Positions 9,401 through 60,839 of a stretch of DNA of 64,000 bases are shown one piece after another. Under the pieces are notes generated by a model. It was given only the letters and a program-made list of their open reading frames with translations, did no database searches and was not told where the DNA came from. The stretch comes from Dromiciops gliroides. Lineage: Eukaryota; Chordata; Mammalia; Microbiotheria; Microbiotheriidae. Location: the NCBI RefSeq assembly GCF_019393635.1, contig NC_057863.1, positions 626,389,791 through 626,453,790 on the forward strand. Reading direction: 5' to 3'. Position 1 is the first letter of the stretch. Each line of letters opens with the position of its first letter. Made by a program: the position numbers and the translations under genes.

Positions 9401-11299
9401 TGAAGACAAATGCCTGGAACCTTCTCCTTCCTCATTTCCATGTCCTGGCTTCCTTGGATTCCTTCAAGTCCCAGCTAAAATTCCACCTTCTACAGGAACC
9501 TTTTTCTAATTTTTCCCTTAATTCTAGTGCCTTCCCTTTGAAATTATCTCATTTATCCTGTGCATGCCTTGTTTGTATGTAGTTGTTTGCCTGTTGTCTC
9601 CTCCCAGCTGCCATTAGATTGTGAGCTCCTTTGAGAATAGGGACTGTATTTGCCTTTCTTTGTACCCCCCAGAGTCTTGCAATCAATCAAGAAACATTTA
9701 GTGAGTGCCTACTTTTGCTACTAAGCACTTGGTATGCAAAAGATATTCCTGCCCTCAAGGAAATTACCATCCAATGGAGGTGACAACAAGCAAACAAATC
9801 TATATCGAGCATGCAATATCAGGATAAATAGGAAATAATTAAAAGTGGGAAAGTCCTTTTTTGGGGGTGGGGCAGGCTTCCTGGAGAAGGTAGGATTTTA
9901 GTTGAAACTTACAGGAAGCCAGAGACATCAGTAGTTGAAGGAGGAGGGAAAGTAATCCTGGCATGGCAGAGTTATAGTGTCTTATTCCTGGAACAGCAGT
10001 AAGACAGGGTCACTGGATTGACCATGTAGGGGGGATTAAAGTTGAAGAAAAATGGAAAGGTAGGTGGGAGCTAGATTATAGACTTTACTAAACACAGTAT
10101 TTTGTATTTGCTCCTAAAGACAATAGGAAGCCACTGGAGTGATCTAAGGCTGAGACTTGGCTAGACATAATCAGTGATATGATAGGGGGGGTTAGGAATT
10201 CGAGAATTCAGTTTGGAGGTGAATTGGTTCACCAAAGAGTCAAGATGGGGAAAAGAGGAGAGAGTAGCTAGTGCCTGGGAGACAATTGAGGGGTCATGGG
10301 ATTGGAGGTAATGGTGTGGGTGAAGTATAGGTTTCTGGAGGGAAGGCAGAGGAAGAAGCAAAAACCCCAACAGATTATGGTCAGATAAGGGGATTTCAAA
10401 ATTCTCAAACATATGGAGGTGGTACATTTGCAGGTAATAACAAGATCAAAGTTATGACCATCTTTCTGTGGCTGAGATGGGGTGGAGAAATAGCTCATGG
10501 GAGGTGGTGAGTAAGTTGAGGAACTGAAGGGTCAGAATATTTGAGAGAGAAGTCTCCTCATGAGGGCAGGAGTTGGGGAAGAGAGGAAAATTGCTAGCCA
10601 GTTCTCCAACCCCTTGAAGGGAGGAAGGGGGAGTCTGCAGACAACAGCTACCAGGATTTTGATTTGGTGGTAGATAGGAATAAGGTGAACCTAAAAAGGA
10701 TTACTGAGAGGTTACTTAATGATGGAAGAACATGAAGAAGCTGGAAGAGGCAATGGGGGAGCAAGGTGTATTCTACCTCTCTTCTTCAACCAGTGAGTTG
10801 AGGGGAATGAGTGGAAGCGTAGCCAGTATAGAAAAGGGTGGTCAGAGAGCCTGTGTCATAAAGAGAAAGCCAGGTTTTTCAGTAAGAGCTAGTAGATGGC
10901 AGGAGGGGGAAAGGAACAGATATAAGATGAAGGGAAATTTATTGCTTATGGAACAAGAATTCTAGAGGGCACTGTAGAAGCACCTGAGGACTCAGATGGA
11001 AAGGGGGTGTGGATGATCATCTATAGGACTTCAGAGCCACTGGGACTCTAACCAAGTGCTTTAATAAATGCTTGCTGACTTGACGTCTATCTCCACAGGA
11101 GGGTCTCGGTGCCTACAGCTTCATCATCTTTGCTGTGATATGTCTCCTTACCGCAATTTATACATTCTTCATCGTCCCAGAGACCAAGGCTAAGACATTT
11201 ATGGAAATCAACCAGATTTTTGCCAAGATTAATAAAGTGCCAGAAATTCAGCCAGAGAAACAGGAACTGCAGGATTTCAAGCCTTCTGTTGCTCTGTAG
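279..11299 (+). CDS. SLC2A5: GLUT5-type fructose transporter, copy 1 (exons 3-12; 5' part outside window)
   Basis: Twelve-helix facilitative hexose carrier of the plasma membrane (SLC2 family, class II). GLUT5 moves fructose down its gradient across the intestinal brush border. The coding exons are 279-439, 1762-1886, 2419-2571, 3760-3885, 4634-4821, 5112-5222, 7131-7232, 8084-8159, 8949-9076 and 11099-11299. All have AG/GT borders and matching phases, and they join to 1371 nt (456 residues plus stop) without a stop. Family signatures seen are [51 protein letters not shown] and PETKAKTF. The fructose-type positions VVPQL (TM5) and NAI (TM7) are kept, and the C-terminus resembles human GLUT5. 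Exons 1 and 2 (about 43 residues, judged from copy 2) lie before base 1. A second complete copy follows at 12417. I read this copy as the conserved SLC2A5. Confidence 0.95.
601..715 (-). mobile_element. WSINE1-type SINE, intron 3 copy 1
   Basis: Reverse-orientation tRNA-derived SINE, 3' part missing, with target duplication CAAATCTTAC on both sides (591-600, 716-725). The matching intron of copy 2 (about 24395) has the empty site. Confidence 0.9.
820..1675 (-). mobile_element. Three old MIR-type SINE fragments, intron 3 copy 1
   Basis: Pieces at about 820-1036, 1262-1452 and 1540-1660 contain the MIR core in reverse (ACAGATGAGGAAACTGAGGC, TTGCCCAAGATTACACAGCT). No gene seen in the intron. 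Confidence 0.75.
1762..1886 (+). CDS. SLC2A5: SLC2A5 copy 1, exon 4
   Basis: 125 nt, TGTAG acceptor and GCAG|GTAAAC donor. It encodes [20 protein letters not shown] (TM3) and the start of TM4 ([16 protein letters not shown]). It is almost the same as human GLUT5 here ([15 protein letters not shown]). Confidence 0.95.
1925..2125 (-). mobile_element. MIR fragment, intron 4 copy 1
   Basis: MIR core in reverse (TTTCACAGATGGAGAAACTG). The same insertion is in copy 2 at 25640-25830, so it is older than the duplication. Confidence 0.75.
2419..2571 (+). CDS. SLC2A5: SLC2A5 copy 1, exon 5
   Basis: 153 nt, phase 1 at both ends. It encodes [19 protein letters not shown] and TM5 ([20 protein letters not shown]). 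Gln in VVPQL corresponds to Gln166 of rat GLUT5, a residue tied to fructose selectivity. Identical to human GLUT5 through most of TM5. Confidence 0.95.
2779..2921 (-). mobile_element. WSINE1-type SINE, intron 5 copy 1
   Basis: Full-length reverse SINE from the T-rich tail to AGCTGCCCC. Its head abuts the tail of the composite SINE that follows. Confidence 0.9.
2991..3153 (-). mobile_element. WSINE1-type SINE nested in composite SINE
   Basis: Reverse SINE with target duplication TGAATTGGATTT on either side. Confidence 0.9.
3272..3435 (-). mobile_element. WSINE1-type SINE nested in composite SINE
   Basis: Reverse SINE with a T-rich start. AGCCCTAGATG before it and AGCCCCAGATG after it are the target duplication. 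Confidence 0.88.
3760..3885 (+). CDS. SLC2A5: SLC2A5 copy 1, exon 6
   Basis: 126 nt. TM6 ([20 protein letters not shown]) followed by [28 protein letters not shown] is the cytoplasmic motif shared by the sugar-porter family. The donor is a good one (G|GTAAGG), unlike the one in copy 2. Confidence 0.95.
4090..4616 (-). mobile_element. Old L1 fragment before exon 7, copy 1
   Basis: Reverse L1 ORF2 end. The better-kept duplicate at 46800-47400 reads on the minus strand like the L1 C-terminus (DPEILLLGIFPNE, KNWKQSRYP, MDVMKYYCSLRK). Present in both gene copies, hence inserted before the duplication. Confidence 0.75.
4634..4821 (+). CDS. SLC2A5: SLC2A5 copy 1, exon 7
   Basis: 188 nt. Large intracellular loop ([20 protein letters not shown] and onward) and the first half of TM7 ending QQLSGVNA. 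Ends in phase 0 at GCG|GTAGGT. An old L1 fragment reaches to within about 20 bp of its acceptor. Confidence 0.95.
5112..5222 (+). CDS. SLC2A5: SLC2A5 copy 1, exon 8
   Basis: 111 nt, 37 codons, phase 0 both ends. Starts IYYYADEIY, so with exon 7 it makes the NAI motif found in fructose-carrying GLUTs. Contains TM8 with [11 protein letters not shown] (Asn324 position). Hand count against copy 2 exon 8: 12 differences in 111 bases, 8 of 37 residues. Confidence 0.95.
5278..5428 (-). mobile_element. WSINE1-type SINE, intron 8 copy 1
   Basis: Reverse SINE with a TTTG-rich tail, inserted at the head of an older SINE (5429 onward). Not seen in the matching place of copy 2. Confidence 0.88.
5429..5612 (+). 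mobile_element. Old RTE-tailed SINE remnant, intron 8 copy 1
   Basis: tRNA-like head and core (GACCTCAGACACTTAATAGC). Same insertion as 49366-49627 in copy 2, but its 3' part is lost here. Confidence 0.7.
5695..6190. repeat. Two copies of an old interspersed repeat, intron 8 copy 1
   Basis: ACAAACATTTATTGAATTTA ... GGCACTGAGGATCCAAAT and again AAGCACCTACTATGTGTCAG ... CTGCCCTCAAAGAGCTGACA. This is a common mammalian repeat that I cannot name with certainty. Shared with copy 2 (49705-49990, 50400-50545). Confidence 0.6.
6198..6217. repeat. (AT)10 microsatellite, intron 8 copy 1
   Basis: Twenty bases of AT repeat. The same site in copy 2 (50557-50656) has 100 bases. Confidence 0.95.
6578..6868 (-). 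pseudogene. RN7SL: 7SL (SRP RNA) retropseudogene in intron 8, copy 1
   Basis: Read on the minus strand this is a full-length relative of 7SL RNA. It runs from TGCATGCCTGCAGTCCCTGC near the 5' end, through GAGGCTG and TTGCTTGAGCTCAGGAGTTC, into the S domain (GGCTGCCTAATGAAGGGC, GACAGAGCAGG) and on to the 3' Alu-domain block CCAGCCTGG ending near AAGTCTCC. The S domain rules out an Alu or B1 SINE, which lack it. The central SRP54-binding part is much changed and no intact pol III box is evident, so it is a fossil copy. The same copy lies in intron 8 of the second gene. Confidence 0.85.
7131..7232 (+). CDS. SLC2A5: SLC2A5 copy 1, exon 9
   Basis: 102 nt, 34 codons, phase 0. [20 protein letters not shown] and the rest of TM9. 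Only 5 of 102 bases and 3 residues differ from copy 2 (51569-51670), less than in the neighbouring exon. Confidence 0.95.
7340..7520 (+). mobile_element. MIR fragment, intron 9 copy 1
   Basis: CTTGGTCAAGGCCTCAGTTT and TCATCTGTAAAATTAAGGG are MIR-like. Shared with copy 2, where a SINE has since landed at 51842. Confidence 0.55.
7785..7936 (-). mobile_element. WSINE1-type SINE, intron 9 copy 1
   Basis: Reverse SINE with a perfect 17-bp target duplication AGATTACTCATTTTTAT (7768-7784, 7937-7953). Absent from copy 2. It has the GGCAATTGGGGTTAAG and GTGTTAAGTG markers of subfamily 2. Confidence 0.95.
8084..8159 (+). CDS. SLC2A5: SLC2A5 copy 1, exon 10
   Basis: 76 nt. [18 protein letters not shown] then GHALGP: first half of TM10 with the fructose-site His386 (GHALGP). 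Ends after the first base of the Ser codon at CCTA|GTAAGT. Confidence 0.94.
8272..8396. repeat. 24-bp minisatellite, intron 10 copy 1
   Basis: About five diverged 24-bp units of the type CCCATTGAGAATACTGCAGA + GGGA. Counterpart of 52630-53024. Confidence 0.8.
8440..8640 (+). mobile_element. MIR, intron 10 copy 1
   Basis: MIR in forward orientation (TATAGCTATGTGACCAGGGC, AAATGAGATAATGTATGGAA); shared with copy 2 at about 53075-53270. Confidence 0.7.
8949..9076 (+). CDS. SLC2A5: SLC2A5 copy 1, exon 11
   Basis: 128 nt. [20 protein letters not shown], then [19 protein letters not shown]: second half of TM10 and TM11, including the His418-Trp419 pair (VHWLSNF) typical of GLUT5. Confidence 0.95.
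9395..9678 (+). mobile_element. L2 3' end, intron 11 copy 1 (split)
   Basis: L2-like end (CCATTAGATTGTGAGCTCCT, AGGGACTGTATTTGCC). Its last bases, GCTTTAATAAATGCTTGCTG, are at 11046-11085, so other sequence has been inserted between. Counterpart 54585-55045. Confidence 0.7.
9679..11040. repeat. About 1.36 kb insert of unclassified old repeats, intron 11 copy 1
   Basis: Begins with the AAACATTTAGTGAGTGCC repeat and continues with GGAAGCCACTGGAGTGATCT-type sequence. A piece of the same family is in copy 2 at 54040-54240. No open gene is seen, only short frames without homology. Confidence 0.45.
11099..11299 (+). CDS. SLC2A5: SLC2A5 copy 1, exon 12 (terminal coding)
   Basis: 201 nt ending in TAG at 11297-11299. 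TM12 ([20 protein letters not shown]), then [16 protein letters not shown] and a hydrophilic tail ending [14 protein letters not shown] is the GLUT5 form of the PETKG motif. Six residues longer than copy 2, because copy 2 stops after ESSNF. Confidence 0.95.
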   Translation, partial: EGLGAYSFIIFAVICLLTAIYTFFIVPETKAKTFMEINQIFAKINKVPEIQPEKQELQDFKPSVAL

Positions 11300-11526
11300 G
11301 AGTCCCTGGCCTACACCAGCTTGCCTCTTTCACTTTTCCAGCTCAGAATTGGGCCTTTCCAGAAGCAGAGATGGGTCCTGTACTCTACAGACTGTGGCTC
11401 AAGACTCCAGACTCCTGGCAAACTGGGAATATCTCTTGAACTCTTTCTATGGGACAGGACTCACAGCTGCTCTTCAGCCCAGGTTGAGCAACAGCTCCTT
11501 TGTGACTTTTTATCATATGAACTTTT

Positions 11527-11677
11527 TTAAAAAAAATTTTGGTGAGGCAATTGGGGTTAAGTGACTTGCCCAGGGTCACACAGCTAGTAAGTGTCAAGTG
11601 TCTGAGGCTGGATTTGAACTCAGGTCCTCCTGAATCCAGGGCCAGTGCTCTATCCACTGCACCACCTAGCTGACCCC
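11527..11677 (-). mobile_element. WSINE1-type SINE in the 3' UTR of copy 1
   Basis: Reverse SINE with target duplication ATATGAACTTTT (11515-11526 and 11678-11689). Copy 2's UTR has no insertion here. Confidence 0.93.
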
Positions 11678-11970
11678 ATATGAACTTTTATACTGAAAAC
11701 AACCACCATGGAGAGATGATAGGAGTAAAGTTTGGGGACCTTCAGGGGCCTGTGGGTCACCCTGATACAATCAGTTTCTTCCTACCATTTTCTGCCCTGG
11801 GAATATCATTCTTAGAAAATGTCATGTTAGAAACACAAACACACCAAGACAAATAGATGGTTGTGGATAGTTTGGCTAAGTGGGAGTGTAGAGAAAGGCT
11901 CAAGTTCCCATTCTAACCTTAATCCAAAATGTTATTTGGTAAGGAGAACTCTGATTGTTTCTATGTACTC

Positions 11971-11976
11971 ATTAAA
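11971..11976 (+). terminator. Poly(A) signal ATTAAA of copy 1
   Basis: ATTAAAGCAGACT lies at the same place as AATAAAGCAGACT after copy 2 (55871). ATTAAA is the commonest weaker variant of the signal, so cleavage here may be less efficient. Confidence 0.65.
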
Positions 11977-12287
11977 GCAGACTCGATCATTTTCCATTGA
12001 AAACAGGCTGTTTCCTGGTAAATGGTAATTGGTTACACTAATATTCCAATGTTCTGTGATCTCATTGATTCTGGAGTGTCCCACTTACCCCTGCTACCCT
12101 ACCAGGGAAGATTCATCTTGTGCGATTCTCATTTGTGTCCTCCTGATGGTTTACCACCAGAGCTCCACCCAATGTATTGATTACCTTCCCATTATATTGA
12201 CATCAGTCTGGCCTTTCATTTCCTGAATGAGTGAGAGGGAAGCAGATCTATAGGGATCTCAGAGGGTTACACAGGCTGGAGCTAGGC

Positions 12288-12294
12288 TATAAAG
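12288..12294 (+). promoter_or_regulatory. TATA box of SLC2A5 copy 2
   Basis: TATAAAG in the context GGCTATAAAGATACC lies 129 bp before the start codon at 12417, predicting transcription start near 12318. It is the only good TATA match found between the copy 1 poly(A) signal and exon 1 of copy 2. The distance suits a 5' UTR in the same exon as the ATG. Copy 1's promoter is outside the window, so no comparison is possible. Confidence 0.6.
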
Positions 12295-12416
12295 ATACCA
12301 TTAACTGTTCCTTGCATGACCAAAGTGCAATCCGCATGTCTTCCTTCCCTTTCTATCCACTATACTGATTACTCTGCTTAAAAGGGAGCCAGAAGTGTTA
12401 CACTCCTAGAGGAACT

Positions 12417-55252
<42,836 letters not shown>

Positions 55253-55895
55253 CCTCCCACTGCTCTGTGGGCGAGTAGCAATACATTTTAACCTGACCTA
55301 CGCCAGCCTGTTCCTTGTACTTTTCCGGCTGTTTCAGAAACAGGATCACTTTTGTACAGACTGTTGGTCAAATCTCCAGGTACCTCTGGCAAACTGGGAT
55401 GGTCCATTCAAACCTTGGATGAAAATTCTGAAAAAAATACAACAAACAACCAGATCTTCCTGTGGGTCGGGCACCCACTGAATCCAAACGGGAACTCTCA
55501 GCAGCTCCTCAGCCTGGCCTGGGCAGCAACCCCTTTGTAACTTCTTTATCACACTCATTTGTGTATTTCCAAACATAGGAGCAATGTCTGGAGACTTCAG
55601 GGGCCCAAGGGCATCCTGGTAGAACCAAGCTCCTCTTTCCCTGAAAAGATCACTCTTGGAAAATGTGACATCACAAACACGAAACACACCAAGACAGATC
55701 TGGTGCTATAGATACTTCAGATACTTCAGACTAAGGAAAAGCATAGACAGAGGGTTAAAAAGGGCCCATTCTAACCTTAATCCTGTATGTTGGAAAATAA
55801 TAAAATACTTTTATGGGGAAAAAAATCCTGTATGCTATTTGTTAAGAACTCTCATTGTTTCTATGTATCCAATAAAGCAGACTTCATTACTTGGC
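55253..55895 (+). other. SLC2A5: 3' UTR of SLC2A5-like copy 2
   Basis: Homologous to the copy 1 UTR but without its SINE. There are two candidate poly(A) signals, one inside AATAATAAAATAC near 55796 and AATAAA at 55871-55876. The second is the positional match to copy 1. Homology to copy 1's downstream DNA fades by about 56000. Confidence 0.75.
55871..55876 (+). terminator. Poly(A) signal AATAAA of copy 2
   Basis: AATAAAGCAGACTTC, canonical hexamer 619 bp after the stop codon, aligned with ATTAAA after copy 1. Confidence 0.75.
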
Positions 55896-55899
55896 GTTG

Positions 55900-57829
55900 A
55901 GACATACTTCTTTCTTGTAAATGGGAATTGGTAAATGGGTCTGTGATCTCACTGATTCTGAAGTGCCCCACCTCTGCTGACATCAGGGGACTGACCTACC
56001 CTTTGTTTTCAATCATGCGTTCCTTTGATAAGATGTTTTACACCTTTCCTGTTCATGTCCTGATTTATTTTATTTTATTTTATTTTTTGCCAGGCAATGA
56101 GGGTTAAGTGACTTGCCCAGGGTCACACAGCTAGCATGTCCTGATTTATAACACGTTAGAGCTTGTAGATTCTCACAAGGCACCTCTCCATGGCTCTTGG
56201 ACTCAGTTCTTCAGTAATTGGACTGTTCTATGACTTGTAGCCAAATGAAATAATCAGAGGAATATTAGTATTAAATGAATAGATAATTGAATAGGTTGTT
56301 AAAGTCTTAAAGAAAAAAATTTTAGGTCATTAACAAACTCCATGATTTTCAAAAGGAAATCCATGTCAGTCTCTTCTTTTTTTATACCTTTTTTTTTCCT
56401 CTTTCTTTTCAAGTCTAGGCCCAGCTAATTGCCTGTTTTCAGTGTCTATCTAAAACAGATCTATAGAAATGTATAGATAATATAGATAAGTAAAGGATAT
56501 CTAAATAACAGATACATGAGAGATAAACACACATATATAGGCATATGTGTAGGTATGTGTACACATGTATAGATATATAGATGATAATGATAGATTATAT
56601 ATACAAATGTCTTATGTATATATAAGTATATATAGAGAGAAATCTCTATATATTTGTATGTATGTAAATGTATGTGTGTATATTTCTTGACCAGGCTTTG
56701 CAATGCAATTATGTAGACAACCTGTGGAACTTGTCTATCAGGTAGATAGATAGATAGATAGATAGATAGATGATGGATGGATAGATGGGTGGGTGGATGG
56801 ATGGATAGATGGATGGATGAAGAAGGAAGAAAGGAAAGGAGGGAGAAGGGAAGGGAGGGAGAGGAGGGGGTAGAGGAAAAAGGAAGAAACAAAAAAAGGG
56901 AGGAAGGGAGTGAGGGAAGAGGGAGGGAAGGAGGGGGAGAGGGAGAGAAGTTCAATTCACTGAAAGGAGAAGACATTTGTATTGTGATGGGTAAAGGCAA
57001 AAATATTGGCCTTGTCCCTAGAGTATTATGTTTACAAAGTTGTAGCTGACAATTTTGGTACTAGTTGTCACTGAGCCTGGGTCAAGGAGCCCAAAAAGGG
57101 TAGCTACTTGGCACTGTGCTTAGAACACTTGGCCTGAAGTCAGGAAGATCCAATTTCAAATCTGGATTCAGACATTTACAACCTATAGAAATTAATTCCT
57201 AAAAAGGCAGAGTGGATTTGGCTGCTCCCGCTTTACCTGCTCTGTCAGTTGCTAGTAACAGTCCTCCCTCCTTCCTCCTTCTTCCCTCCCCTCTACCTCC
57301 CCTCTAGTTCTCTTTAATACCCACCTTAAATGTCCCATCCCACAGGAAGCTCTTCCCAATCCCCGGGGTTGGTGGTGCTTTTCTCCCCCCTCCCCCAACT
57401 CCCTCAAACATTCTGTACTTTGTATATATTTTATATTTATTATCTCTGCAGTATAATGTAGGCTCCTTGAGGGTAGAAAATAATTTGTTTTTGTAGCCCC
57501 AGAGTTTAGCAAAGTGCCTGGAATATAGTAGGCCCTTAATGAATTCTTGTGATTTAAATTAAATGGAATTGAATTCAGGTAGATATAGTGGAGTTAGAAA
57601 ACCTGGGTTCAAATCCCAGTTTTGCCACTTACTACTACCTATGTGACTTTAGGCAATTGGTTTCACTTCCCTGGGCCTCACTTTCCACATCTGTAAAATG
57701 GGAGTGCTTCATAATGGTAAGTGTCAAACCAATGTCAGCCATCATCTCTAGAGATCCCAGGTTGTGGAAGACTTGAGAATGTTTGTAAAGGTAACTGATG
57801 CAGGATGGGATAGGATATAATAGATATAA
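55900..57829. other. Intergenic DNA after copy 2
   Basis: A 65-bp SINE remnant (56070-56134, flanked by CATGTCCTGATTTA), MIR pieces (57085-57190, 57565-57720) and an L2 end (57230-57560). No exon seen. Confidence 0.6.
56460..56960. repeat. Simple-repeat cluster (TATA, GATA, GATG, GGAA)
   Basis: TA/CATA-rich run, then about ten GATA/GATG units (56740-56820), then an A/G-only tract to 56950. The 179-residue minus frame here is low complexity. Confidence 0.95.
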
Positions 57830-57985
57830 TCGGGGGCAGCTAGGTGGCGCAGTGGATAAAGCACTGGCCCTGGATTCAGGAGGGCCTGAGTTCAAATCCA
57901 GCCTCCGACACTTGACACTTACTAGCTGTGTGACCCTGGGCAAGTCACTTAACCCTCGTTGCCCCACAAAACAAACAAACAAACA
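57830..57985 (+). mobile_element. WSINE1-type SINE, intergenic
   Basis: Forward SINE, (CAAA)n tail, flanked by AGATATAATAGA repeats. Confidence 0.95.
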
Positions 57986-58492
57986 AAAAAATAAAATAAA
58001 AAATAAAAATAAAAGTAGATATAATAGAATGTAAGCGCCCTGAGGGGAAGGGCTACCTCATTTTTGTATTCTTGTCTCTACTGTCTAATGAAAGGCCTGG
58101 CATATAGGGTGAGGAGGAGGAGATGGGCAATTTCACTGGGATAGGGAACTCTCAGTGAAGAAGCTCCCTCTACTAATGTAGATGGGCTCTTTCATGGCAA
58201 TTCATATTCTTAAAGGGTTGCTTTGGGCACCAAGGTTAATTGATTTACTTGCCTGGGGTTACACGGTGAAGTATGCATCAATGGTCTTCTTCACTCTGAA
58301 GTCAGTTCTCTGTCCATTATATTCTTTTGCCTCTCAACATTTATTAAATTCTTGTTGATTGATTCATTAATTGCACATTTCTCCAACAACAGAATTAGTC
58401 ACTAAGAGGTTATTATGAGGCAGTCTTGAGAACTAACAAGTGGAGAGCATCAGCCTTGTATCATGAGGGGCATTGGCTTTGAATATTACAGG

Positions 58493-58997
58493 TGTGATGT
58501 TTAAAATCTAAATTGTGGCTGCCTTAAATTAGAAGCTTCAGCACCAGTCTTTGGGCATTAAACATTTATTAAAGCATACAGATATTTACAAAGAGTTCAG
58601 AAAGTTAAGAAAAAGAAGTCCTACCTAGCCTAGAGTTCCAGCCTGGTTGGGTTCTTCCTCAAGTCCTCCTCCACGAGCCTGCTTTAATCAGGAACTCTCT
58701 AGCAAGCTGATTGTGGAAGCTTTTTATAGGTCTGGAACAGAGGTGGTCCTTACACACTGCTTCAAGGTGATTGGTTGCTGTCCTCCAAATCCATTGGTTT
58801 TGAAGGTGTTCTTAAGTTGAGTTCACAATCTAGCTTCTGAGAACAATACCTTCTTAAGGGAGAGTCAGGTGTGATTACAATCCAGTTAACTTGAAGTAGG
58901 CTAATCAGCAGTCAATCACTCTCACTTGATTCAATCAGTCTCGATTAATCTCCAGGTGGGTCTTTGAGTATCTGCTAAATCCCATTATTTCATCACA
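58493..58997 (-). mobile_element. Solo LTR (ERV1-like), intergenic
   Basis: 505 bp, ends TGTGATG...CATCACA, target duplication CAGG on both sides (58489-58492, 58998-59001). Same family and orientation as 16005-16502, with minus-strand TATA box. Old, inactive. Confidence 0.85.
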
Positions 58998-59599
58998 CAG
59001 GGTAGGGGGAAAGGTCAGAGAGCAAGGATGGGGAGGTTTCCAAGAAGGTTTCAAGGCAACAAGCATTTATTTATCAAGCACCTACTTTGTGCCAAGCACT
59101 GGGGATAAAAGATAAAAACACTTCCTGCCTTCAAAGAAACTCACAATCCAATGGAGGAGACAACAAGCAAACAGCTTGCCCCTGGCCTGGATGGAAGGCT
59201 AATACTCTGGTTGAGGAAGAAAGCTTGGGGCCTTCTCTATGACCATGTGGTCCAACACATACAAAGTCTCACTTCTCATGGATGTTGTGAAAAGCCATCT
59301 TGCTCAGGTATGGGATGGACTAAATGGCCTTCAAAGTCCTTCCTAGCTCTGGGATTCTGTGGGTCCAGGCGTCTGTGTCTTACCTAGAAGATCCATCTCT
59401 AAGGTCATTTTCAACTAAAATCCTATGACCTTCTGATGTTCTCCTACTCCTAATAGGGTCTCCTAAAGAATCTCAAAGCTGGAAGTGACCCCAGAAGCTA
59501 GCCGCTCCAGTTTATAGTAAGAAAATCCACAAGGGGTCATCTGGCTTCTGTTTGAAGATGACTAGTGAGAGGCCTAGGTCCTAAAGAGATCAAAGAAAG

Positions 59600-60360
59600 A
59601 GAAGGACCCATAGGGGTTGCCTATCAATTGATGGGCTGAATAAGTTATAATAGATGAATAAATGGAATTCTGTTATTTTTTTTTTATTTTTTTTTAGTAA
59701 GGCAATTGGGGTTAAGTGACTTGCCCAGGGTCACACAGCTAGTAAGTGTTAAGTGTCTGAGGCCGGATTTGAACTCAGATACTCCTGACTCCAGGGCCGG
59801 TGCTCTATTCACTGTGCCACCTAGCTGCCCCTTGAAATTCTGTTATAAGAAACGATGAAAGGGAGGGGATGTCCATCAATCGGGGAGTGGCTGAACAAGT
59901 TATGATATTTGATTGTGATAGAATACTAGAAATGACTAGCAGGATGGTTTCAGAAAAAAACCTGGGAAGACTTCCATGAACCGAGGCAAAATGAAATGAG
60001 CAGAACCAGGAGAACATTGTATACAGTAACAGTAACATTGTATGATGATCAACTGTGAGTGCAATACAGTGATCTAGGACAATTCCAAAGGACTCATGAA
60101 AAATACTATCCACTTCCAAGAAAGAATTGACACTTTGAGTGCAGATTGCAGCATACTTTTTTTTTACTTTATTTTTCTTTGGGGAATTTTTTTGGTCTGT
60201 GTTTTCTTTTACCTCATGGCTAATATGGAAATATGTTTTGCATGACTGCACATGGATAGTTCATATCAAATTGTTTGCCTTCTCAAGGAAGGGGGAGGGA
60301 AGGGAAGGAGAGAACTTGAAGCTCAATGTTTTTTAAAACAAATATTTAAAATAGTTTTTA
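59600..60360 (+). mobile_element. L1 3' end, split by a SINE
   Basis: GGATGTCCATCAATCGGGGA, GAACCAGGAGAACATTGTAT and a GGAAGGGGGAGGGAAGGGAA-type 3' UTR; another similar scrap at 60560-60840. Confidence 0.72.
59660..59832 (-). mobile_element. WSINE1-type SINE nested in L1 end
   Basis: Reverse SINE between (G/A)GAA(T)TCTGTTAT repeats; subfamily 2. Confidence 0.9.
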
Positions 60361-60413
60361 CTTGTATTCAAAAATATTATTTTAAAAAGAAAACAGAATT
60401 AAAAGAACAATTT

Positions 60414-60558
60414 AGGGGCAGCTAGGTAGCGCAGTAGATAGAGCACCAGCCCTGGAATACCTGAGTTCAAATCCGGCCTCACACACTTAACACTTACTAG
60501 CTGTGTGACCCTGGGCAAGTCACTTCACACCAATTGCCTCACAAAAAAAAAAAAAAAG
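60414..60558 (+). mobile_element. WSINE1-type SINE, intergenic
   Basis: Forward SINE, subfamily 2, missing a few bases after CCCTGGA; flanked by AAAGAACAATTTA. Confidence 0.92.
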
Positions 60559-60839
60559 AACAATTTAAACAGTAATAACATTGTATGGACAAACAACTTT
60601 AAAGACTCTACCAACCCATAATTCCAAAGAACTGATAAGGAAGCATACTATCTACCTCCTGCAAGAGAGGTGATGCACCTAGGGGACAGTAGACAGTATT
60701 AGGCACATATTTTTCAACACTGCTAATGTGGGAATTTATTTTGCTCGACTGCTCATATGTGTGTTTTTTAAGGTTTCTAGATTTTTTGGAGGCATACATG
60801 TTTATTAAAAACAGACAGTTTTAAAATGAAAGATTCATA

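Larger units (their letters stand above)
11300..11995 (+). other. SLC2A5: 3' UTR of SLC2A5 copy 1, carrying a SINE
   Basis: The stretch after the stop codon is homologous to 55253-55895 after copy 2, up to the shared block around TTTCTATGTA and AAGCAGACT. That makes it transcribed 3' UTR rather than spacer. The only poly(A) signal seen in this shared block is ATTAAA at 11971-11976, where copy 2 has AATAAA. A private SINE at 11527-11677 splits the UTR. The end is inferred at about 15-20 bp after the signal. Confidence 0.75.

Noticed and set aside
56461-57000. 179-residue frame on the minus strand
   Set aside because: Made of GATA/GATG and GGAA simple repeats.
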